A DNA stretch of 64,000 nucleotides, from assembly GCA_039707655.1 (NCBI GenBank), contig CM077665.1:77749954-77813953 (forward strand), written 5' to 3'. The stretch comes from Elymus sibiricus (taxonomy: Eukaryota; Streptophyta; Magnoliopsida; Poales; Poaceae). The notes under the pieces were generated by a model. The model saw nothing but the letters and a program-made list of their open reading frames with translations. It was not told the origin of the DNA and searched no databases. Shown piece after piece: positions 56,705 through 64,000 of this stretch (the stretch's first letter is position 1; each line of letters begins with the position of its first letter). Made by a program: the position numbers and the translations under genes.

Positions 56705-56936
56705 CTATCTATGAGTGTTGTGTTATCATGAGATATCCTTTTGTGCCGACATATTGATCTATGTGATATGTTTGATGCGCTCATTATCAAGTAAGGGGGG
56801 GCTCCTGCCCATAATTATTTTCACTATGCATACAATAAGGGGGAGCTCTGTAACAAATCTCTCCTAAGCTTTCTAAGTCTACTTTATTTTTGAGAGCTAT
56901 ATGTATGTTGTCATCAACTATCAAAAAGGGGGAGAT
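56705..56936 (+). other. Maximus 3' non-coding end with multiple purine tracts
   Basis: Three AAGGGGG-type tracts: 56793-56801, 56836-56845 and the LTR-adjacent AAAAAGGGGGAGAT (56923-56936). With those at 36445 and 47374 they form the multiple-PPT signature described for SIRE-type elements. Confidence 0.8.
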
Positions 56937-58419
56937 TGAAAGTGCAATCATGCCCTTAATCATATTTTGATATTGTTGACAACATACATATAGGGAACTA
57001 ATCATTTTCATCAAGTGCATCTCAGGTTTAGTTCCCAAGAGATTGTTGTGCGGATCGTGACTAACATATCCAGGATGCTTGAAGTACGGAGAAACAAGAC
57101 AAAATGTTCTATCTCTTTTGGTTTACTCTTGAGTATAGGGATCCCGCACTATTAAGAGGGGATCACTGGCTCTCGCAATAGACTTGCTCAAAAATCTAGG
57201 AAAAATTCTCTTGTGTTTCCTCCCCAGGTTGTTTCCTCTTTGTTCTGCTCTTCTCCGGACGTTCGACGACCTTCGGTCGTCCGGCCTCCGGATGACCGAC
57301 ATCCTCCGGAACTCCGGGGCCAGCCACCAGAACCGAATCCTCGGATTTTTGGTCCTTCCGGTCATCCGAGCTTCGGACGTCCGAGTGTGGCCGGAAATCC
57401 GACGCCACCCACCAGAACCAAAATGTCAGACGTCCGGTCCCCTCCGGACGACCGTGCCCCGGACGGACGACACTCTCCGGTCGTCCGTATGCTGTGCACT
57501 CTCCTTCACCCTACTGATGTGCTGACCTGCTCTCTCTCTCTCTCTGTTCTCGGACGACCTACCCCTGTCAGACGTCCGACACCTCGTGTTAGTCCGGACG
57601 ACCGACAACTGTCGGACGTCCGGCGACTGCGCAGCTTAAGTGGCTTCAACGGCCATTTTCTTATCACCACTATATATAGTCTTCTCCCACCTCGGGTGAG
57701 GGTGTTCAACACAGTGTAAACATTCCAAGAACACCTTTCTCTCTCACTCTCATTTTCTTACACCAAATCCTAGATCCCGAGTGCATCTGTGAGTTTCCTT
57801 GAGTGTTGTTCCAATCAAAAGATAGATCGTCCCTCTACCCTCCTCTCAACCAAAGCTATTCGTGATTTGAGCAAGTCTTGAGCAGCTCCCTTGATCTTGT
57901 TACTCTTGGAGGTTGGAGACTCCTAGGCTGTAGGAGTTCTTCGGAGAGGAATCAAACCATTGTGATTTCCCCCGGAAAGTTTGTGAGGGTTTGGAGACCA
58001 CCCCAAGGTCTACCACTAGTGGTTGAGAAACGCCTTCGTGGTGTTGTCTCAAGGAGAGAATAGGGTGAGCCTTCATGGCGTTGGTGTGCCTTCGTGGTAA
58101 CATCCACCTCTCTAAACGGTGACATAGCTTCCCTCCAAGGAAGTGAACATCGGCATACATCCTCATCTCTCGGAGTTGCGGTTATCCCTAACCCTAACTC
58201 CCTACTTGTGGTTATTTGTCTTTGTGGTATTACTTGTATTACTTGTGCTTGCCTATCTACTTACTTGTTGCTTTGCTTAGTACACATAGCACAACTATCA
58301 TCTTTGCCATTGTTAGGCTCACTTTCATATTCCGCAATATTGCCTAAAATTGCTAAGTAACAATTAAAATTTGTAATTGTACCTATTCACCCCCCTCTAG
58401 GTTCATCTCGATCCTTTCA
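56937..58419 (+). repeat. 3' LTR of the Maximus-type element
   Basis: TGAAAGTGCAATC to CCTTTCA, 1483 bp, followed by GTTGT (58420-58424). Carries the palindrome array 57254-57626 and the TATA box 57671-57678. Confidence 0.92.
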
Positions 58420-58906
58420 GTTGTTTGAAAGGAGTTTTTCAAACGAATACCTGGATAAAGCTACTTAAATATTGGGCATCAAGATCTATAGAGATAGATC
58501 AAGACACCTAATAAGACTTTCAATGAGTGCATACCTTGACAAGATTTTGAAAGAGTTCAAAATGAATCAGTCAAAGAAGGAGTTCTTGCCTGATTTGTAA
58601 GGTGTGAAGTTGAGTAAGACTCAAAGCTCGACCACGGCAGAAGAAAGAGAAAGGATGAAGGTCGTCCTTATGCCTTAGCCATAGGCTCTGTATAGTATGC
58701 CATGTTGTGTACCGCACCTAGTGTGTGCCTTGCCATGAGTCTGTCAAGGGGTACAAGAGTGATCCAGGAGTGGATCACTGGACAGCGGTCAAAATTATCC
58801 TTAGTAACTAGAGGACTAAGGAAATGTTTCTCTATTATGGAGGTGATGAAGAGTTCGTAGTAAAGAGTTACGTCGATGCAAGCTTTGACACCAATCCGGA
58901 TGACTT
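58420..58906 (+). pseudogene. Decayed Angela/BARE-like Copia: RT end and RNase H fragment
   Basis: Resumes the base-layer element from 20044 and aligns with 33190-33680 of the intact copy (GGGCATCAAGATCTATAGAG near 58476; GTTACGTCGATGCAAGCTTT near 58867). Many stops. It stops abruptly after CCGGATGAC, where the intact copy continues with TCTAAGTCACAAACC; the break is the tandem-duplication junction. Confidence 0.88.
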
Positions 58907-58918
58907 TTATATGCATTA

Positions 58919-60511
58919 ATATGCTATTTTATATTATTTTTGGGACTAACCTATTAACCTAGAGCCCAGTGCCAGTTTTTGTTTTTTCCTTGTTTTTGAG
59001 CTTCGCAGAAAAGGAATATCAAACAGAGTCCAAACGGAATAAAAATTTACGGAGAATATTTTTGGAAAATATAAAAAATACTAGAGCAACAAGATACCGG
59101 AGAGGAGTCCCGAGGCAGCCACAAGCCTAGGGGGCGCCCCCCCCCCTAGGGCGCGCCCCCTGGCTTGTGGGCCCCTCGGGCACCCCCTTGACGTGAGACC
59201 GACGCCAAAAAGTTCTATAAATACCAAAACCTCCAGAAAGAAACCTAGATGGGGAGTTCCGCCGCCGCAAGCCTCTGTAGCCACGAAAAACCAATCGGGA
59301 GCCCATTCCGGCACCCTGCCAGAGGGGGAAACCATCACCGGAGGCCATCTTCATCATCCCGGCGGTCTCCATGACGAGGAGGGAGTAGTTCACCCTCGGG
59401 GCTGAGGGTATGTACCAGTAGCTATGTGTTTGATATCTCTCTCTCTCTCGTGTTCTTGAGATGGCACGATCTTGATGTACCGCGAGCTTTATTAATATAG
59501 ATGAATCATATGGAGTTTTCCCCTCTCTATCTTCTTGTGATGAATTGAGTTTTCCCTTTGAAGTTTTCTTATCGGATTGAGTCTTAAAGGATTTGAGAAC
59601 ACTTGATGTATGTCTTGCGATGGGATATCCGTGGTGACAATAGGATGTTCTATTGATCCACTTGATGTATGTTTTGGTGATCAACTTGCGGGTTCCGTGA
59701 CCTTGGGAATCTATGCATAGGGGTTGGCACATGTTTTCGTCTTGACTCTCCGGTAGAAACTTTGGGGCACTCTTTGAAGTTCTTTGTGTTGGATTGAACA
59801 TGATGAATCTAAAATTGTGTGATGCATATCGTATAATCAAGCCCATGGGTACTCGTGGTGACATTGGAGTATCTAGGTGACATTAGGGTTTTGGTTGATG
59901 TGTATCTTAAGGTGTTATTCTAGTACGAACTCTAGGGTTGTTCGTGACAATTAATGGGGATGGCTCATATGATTGATCGGAAAAGATAACTTTGAGGTGG
60001 TTTCATACCCTACAATAATTTCTTCGTTTGTTCTCCGCTATTTGTGACTTTGGAGTGAACTCTTTGTCGCACGTGAGGGATTTACATATGATTCAACTAT
60101 GTCAGTATTGTTGAGAGAACTTGCACTAGTGAAAGTATGAACCCTAGGCCTTGTTTCTAAGCATTGCAATACCGTTTGTGCTCACTTTTATCATTAGTTA
60201 CCTTGCTGTTTTTATATTTTCAGATTACAAAAACCTATATCTACTATCCATATTACACTTGTATCACCATCTCTTTGCCGAACTAGTGCACCTATACAAT
60301 TTACCATTATATTGGGTGTGTTGGGGACACAAGAGACTCTTTGTTATTTGGTTGCAGGGTTGTTTGAGAGAGACCATCTTCATCCTACGCCTCCCACGGA
60401 TTGATAAACCTTAGGTCATCCACTTGAGGGAAATTTGCTACTGTCCTACAAAACTCTGCGCTTGGAGGCCCAACACGAGTCTACAAGAATAAAGTTGTGT
60501 AGTAGACATCA
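58919..60511 (+). repeat. Duplicated solo LTR, 5' truncated
   Basis: Copy of 53302-54896, lacking the first 70 bp of the LTR including its TGATACG terminus. Ends GTAGTAGACATCA then CTTAT, as in the first copy. The stretch 60512-60602 repeats the inside end of element B with its PPT-region sequence. Confidence 0.9.
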
Positions 60512-60602
60512 CTTATGCACTATGCTAGCATTCACACTTCATAAATTATTTCTTTTATCATTTACCTACTCGAGGACGAGTAGGAATTAAGCTTGGGGAT
60601 GC

Positions 60603-62291
60603 TGATACGTCTCCAACGTATCGATAATTTATGAAGTATTCATGCCATATTAATCTATGTTTACAATACTTTTATATGGTTTTGATGCACTTTATATGAT
60701 TTATTTAGAACTAACCCGGATTGGCGTTGTTTTCAGCAGAATTATCGTGGTGTTGTTTTTGTGCAGAAAATGAAAGTTCTCGGAATCGCCCGAAACTTTT
60801 TGGTGATTTTTTCTGGACCGAATAAGCAATATTGGAGTGAAGAACCACCGGAGAAGAGACAGGAGGTGGGCACAACCCACCAAGGCACGCCAGAGGGTCC
60901 AGGCGCGCCCTGGTGTATCGTGCCCTCCTCGTGGCCCATCTTGGCGTGAAACTGATGCCCAAAAATCCTATAAATATAGAAACCATCATAAATAACCATA
61001 GACTCTCCGCTCCGCTGCCGCAACTCTCTGTATCAATGAAAAACCAATCTGGAGACGTTCCAGTACCCTGCCGGAGAGGGGAATCCATCTTCGGTGGCCA
61101 TCTTCATCATCCCGGTGGAGGCCATGAAGAGCAGGGAGTAGTCCACCCTCGGGGCTGAGGGTATGTACCAGTAGCTATGTGTTCAATCTCTCTCTCTCTC
61201 TCTCTCGTGTTCTTGAGATGTCACAATCTTGATGTATCACGGGCTTTGTTAATATAGTCGGATCACATGATGTTATTCCCTCTCTATCTAGTTGTGATGA
61301 ATTGAATTTTCCCTTTGAGATTTCGTTATCGGATTGAATACTTTTATGGATTTGAGAGCACTTGATATATGTCTTGCATGCGGATACCCGTGGTGACAAT
61401 GGGGTGTTCTATTGATTCACTTGATATATGTTTTGGTACTCAACTTGCGGATTCCCGCGGTGACATTGGGGTAATCTATGCATAGGAGTTGATACACGTT
61501 CTTATCCTACTTTCTCCGATAGAAATCTTGGGGCACTCTTTGAGGTTCTTTGTGTGGATTGAGTATTATGAATCTGAAATTGTTTGATGCGTATCGTATA
61601 ATTAACTCATGGATACTTGTGGTGACATTGGAGTATCTAGGTGACATTAGAGTTGGTTGATGCGTATCATATGGTGTTATTCTAGTACGAACTCTTAGAT
61701 AGATCGAACGGAAAGGATAACTTGATGTTATCTTAGTACGAACTCTTGAATAGATCGATCAGAAAGAATAACTTTAAGGTGGTTTCGTACCCTACAAACA
61801 ATTTCTTCTTATGTTCTCCGCTAGATAAGAACTTTGGAGTGATTCTTCGTTGCATGTTGAGGGATGGTTATGTGATCCAATTATATTAGCATTGTTGAGA
61901 GATTGCACTAGCGAAAGTACGGACCCTAGGCCTTGTTTTCAAGCATTGCAATACCGTTTGTGCTCACTTTTGTCACTTGCTACCTTGCTGTTTTTATATT
62001 TTCAGATTACAAAAACCTATAACTACCATCCATATTGCACTTGTATCACCATCTCTTCGCCGAACTAGTGCACCTATACAATTTTTCATTGTATTGGGTG
62101 TGTTGGGGACACAAGAGATTTCTTGTATTTGATTGCAGGGTTGTTTGAGAGAAACCATCTTCATCCTACACCTCCCACGGATTGATAAACCTTAGGTCAT
62201 CCACTTGAGGGAAAATTGCTACTGTCCTACAAAACTCTGCGCTTGGAGGCCCAACAAAGTCTACAAGAATAAAGTTGCGTAGTAGACATCA
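60603..62291 (+). repeat. Duplicated 3' LTR of element B
   Basis: 1689 bp copy of 54988-56704, with the shorter CT run at 61187-61206, followed by CTATC. Confidence 0.9.
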
Positions 62292-62523
62292 CTATCTATG
62301 AGTGTTGTGTTATCATGAGATATCCTTTTGTGCCGACATATTGATCTATGTGATATGTTTGATGCGCTCATTATCAAGTAAGGGGGAGCTCCTGCCCATA
62401 ATTATTTTCACTATGCATACAATAAGGGGGAGCTTTGTAACAAATCTCTCCTAAGCTTTCTAAGTCTACTTTATTTTTGAGAGCTATATGTATGTTGTCA
62501 TCAACTATCAAAAAGGGGGAGAT
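62292..62523 (+). other. Duplicated Maximus 3' non-coding end
   Basis: Copy of 56705-56936 with the three purine tracts; the first reads AAGGGGGAGC here instead of AAGGGGGGGC. Confidence 0.9.
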
Positions 62524-64000
62524 TGAAAGTGCAATCATGCCCTTAATCATATTTTGATATTGTTGACAACATACATATAGGGAACTAATCATTTTCATCA
62601 AGTGCATCTCAGGTTTAGTTCCCAAGAGATTGTTGTGCGGATCGTGACTAACATATCCAGGATGCTTGAAGTACGGAGAAACAAGACAAAATGTTCTATC
62701 TCTTTTGGTTTACTCTTGAGTATAGGGATCCCGCACTATTAAGAGGGGATCACTGGCTCTCGCAATAGACTTGCTCAAAAATCTAGGAAAAATTCTCTTG
62801 TGTTTCCTCCCCAGGTTGTTTCCTCTTTGTTCTGCTCTTCTCCGGACGTTCGACGACCTTCGGTCGTCCGGCCTCCGAATGACCGACATCCTCCAGAACT
62901 CCGGGGCCAGCCACCAGAACCGAATCCTCGGATTTTTGGTCCTTCCGGTCATCCGGGCTTCGGACGTCCGAGTGTGGCCGGAAATCCGACGCCACCCACC
63001 AGAACCAAAATGTCAGACGTCCGGTCCCCTCCGGACGACCGTGCCCCGGACGGACGACACTCTCCGGTCGTCCGTATGCTGTGCACTCTCCTTCACCCTA
63101 CTGATGTGCTGACCTGCTCTCTCTCTCTCTGTTCTCGGACGACCTACCCCTGTCAGACGTCCGACACCTCGTGTTAGTCCGGACGACCGACAACTGTCGG
63201 ACGTCCGGCGACTGCGCAGCTTAAGTGGCTTCAACGGCCATTTTCTTATCACCACTATATATAGTCTTCTCCCACCTCGGGTGAGGGTGTTCAACACAGT
63301 GTAAAGATTCCAAGAACACCTTTCTCTCTCACTCTCATTTTCTTACACCAAATCCTAGATCCCGAGTGCATCTGTGAGTTTCCTTGAGTGTTGTTCCAAT
63401 CAAAAGATAGATCGTCCCTCTACCCTCCTCTCAACCAAAGCTATTCGTGATTTGAGCAAGTCTTGAGCAGTTCCCTTGATCTTGTTACTCTTGGAGGTTG
63501 GAGACTCCTAGGCGGTAGGAGTTCTTCGGAGAGGAATCAAACCATTGTGATTTCCCCCGGAAAGTTTGTGAGGGTTTGGAGACCACCCCAAGGTCTACCA
63601 CTAGTGGTTGAGAAATGCCTTCGTGGTGTTGTCTCAAGGAGAGAATAGGGTGAGCCTTCATGGCGTTGGTGTGCCTTCGTGGTAACATCCACCTCTCTAA
63701 ACGGTGACGTAGCTTCCCTCCAAGGAAGTGAACATCGGCATACATCCTCATCTCTCGGAGTTGCGGTTATCCCTAACCCTAACTCCCTACTTGTGGTTAT
63801 TTGTCTTTGTGGTATTACTTGTATTACTTGTGCTTGCCTATCTACTTACTTGTTGCTTTGCTTAGTACACATAGCACAACTATCATCTTTGCAATTGTTA
63901 GGCTCACTTTCATATTCCGCAATATTGCCTAAAATTGCTAAGTAACAATTAAAATTTGTAATTGTACCTATTCACCCCCCTCTAGGTTCATCTCGATCCT
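62524..64000 (+). repeat. Duplicated Maximus 3' LTR, cut by the window end
   Basis: Starts TGAAAGTGC; the last four bases of the LTR fall outside the window. Carries the palindrome array at 62842-63210 and the TATA box at 63256-63263. Confidence 0.92.

Larger units (their letters stand above)
20045..58419 (+). mobile_element. Maximus/SIRE-lineage Copia LTR retrotransposon, expanded by nested insertions
   Basis: LTRs at 20045-21525 (1481 bp) and 56937-58419 (1483 bp), flanked by GTTGT at 20040-20044 and 58420-58424. Inside are an initiator-Met tRNA primer site, gag with zinc knuckle and coiled coil, Copia-order pol (protease, integrase, RT, RNase H), an env-position ORF and several AAGGGGGAG purine tracts. 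These are SIRE/Maximus-lineage traits. Three elements interrupt it (27085-35991, 37801-46352, 47511-56704). Without them and their duplicated target sites it would be about 11.7 kb. The LTRs differ at roughly 35 sites by eye. The first dinucleotide of the 5' LTR is TT, not TG, so this copy's left end is mutated. Confidence 0.92.
53302..58918 (+). repeat. Tandem duplication, first copy (~5.6 kb)
   Basis: Contains most of the solo LTR, the 3' end of element B with its LTR, the Maximus 3' end and LTR, and the base-layer fragment. The same order and sequence restart at 58919. Offset is 5617 bp at the start and 5585 at the window end, explained by the CT-run and C-run length differences. Confidence 0.9.
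58919..64000 (+). repeat. Tandem duplication, second copy (runs off the window)
   Basis: Collinear with 53302-58415. By eye I count about 30 substitutions over about 5.1 kb. The junction reads GGATGACTTTTATATGCATTAATATGCTATTTT-like sequence at 58900-58927: the base-layer fragment meets mid-LTR sequence with a few filler bases and TTTTATATGC microhomology. Confidence 0.9.

Noticed and set aside
58420..58906. Possible independent Copia insertion
   Set aside because: It begins with the GTTGT duplication and continues the alignment broken at 20044, so it is the remainder of the base-layer element.

Overview
The window is intergenic repeat DNA from a large grass genome, almost certainly Triticeae (wheat/Aegilops group). 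I infer this from Angela/BARE/WIS-type Copia LTRs, a Maximus/SIRE-type Copia element, Sabrina-like LTRs that begin TGATACGTCTCCAACGTATC, and a Tat-lineage Gypsy element. I find no cellular gene, tRNA, rRNA or CRISPR array. Essentially all 64 kb is LTR retrotransposon nested in LTR retrotransposon, and every element lies in the + orientation.

Layout. The base layer is one old, decayed Angela/BARE-like Copia element, surviving as four pieces: 1-882, 6557-8215, 18773-20044 and 58420-58906. Three elements split it. (1) A non-autonomous Gypsy-like element at 883-6556 (TSD GAAGG) has repeat-rich non-coding insides. (2) A nearly complete Tat-lineage Gypsy element at 8216-18772 (TSD TCCGT) has a pol broken by one in-frame TAG and a multi-exon antisense gene between pol and the 3' LTR. 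(3) A Maximus/SIRE-lineage Copia element at 20045-58419 (TSD GTTGT) has gag, pol and an extra env-position ORF.

The Maximus element was itself hit three times. A young Angela/BARE copy at 27085-35991 (TSD GCTCC) sits in its RNase H domain and has one in-frame TAG. Element A at 37801-46352 (TSD GCTGC) sits in the env-position ORF. Element B at 47511-56704 (TSD CTATC) sits in the 3' non-coding region. A and B are related non-autonomous elements without pol; each carries the same unrecognised acidic ORF and a long structured 3' region. Element A contains the truncated 3' end of a further Gypsy element (about 40771-42831). Element B contains a solo LTR (53232-54896, TSD CTTAT).

The last event is a direct tandem duplication of about 5.6 kb. 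Positions 53302-58918 (solo LTR, 3' LTR of B, Maximus 3' end and LTR, and the last base-layer piece) are repeated from 58919 to the window end, where the second copy runs off. Target-site duplications can be matched on both sides of every complete element, so the insertion order can be read directly. LTR divergence counted by eye agrees with it: the inner Angela is youngest, and Maximus, Gypsy and elements A and B are older.

Points that ordinary TE annotation would miss: (a) arrays of ACGT-core palindromes plus a TATA box, as in the Maximus LTR, recur inside the element just upstream of its env-position ORF and look like an internal promoter; (b) repeated hairpins in the 3' regions of A and B whose stems co-vary; (c) a PPT-adjacent 14-mer reused inside those elements; (d) a mosaic solo LTR; (e) exact palindrome arrays in two LTR families; (f) the antisense spliced gene of the Tat element.
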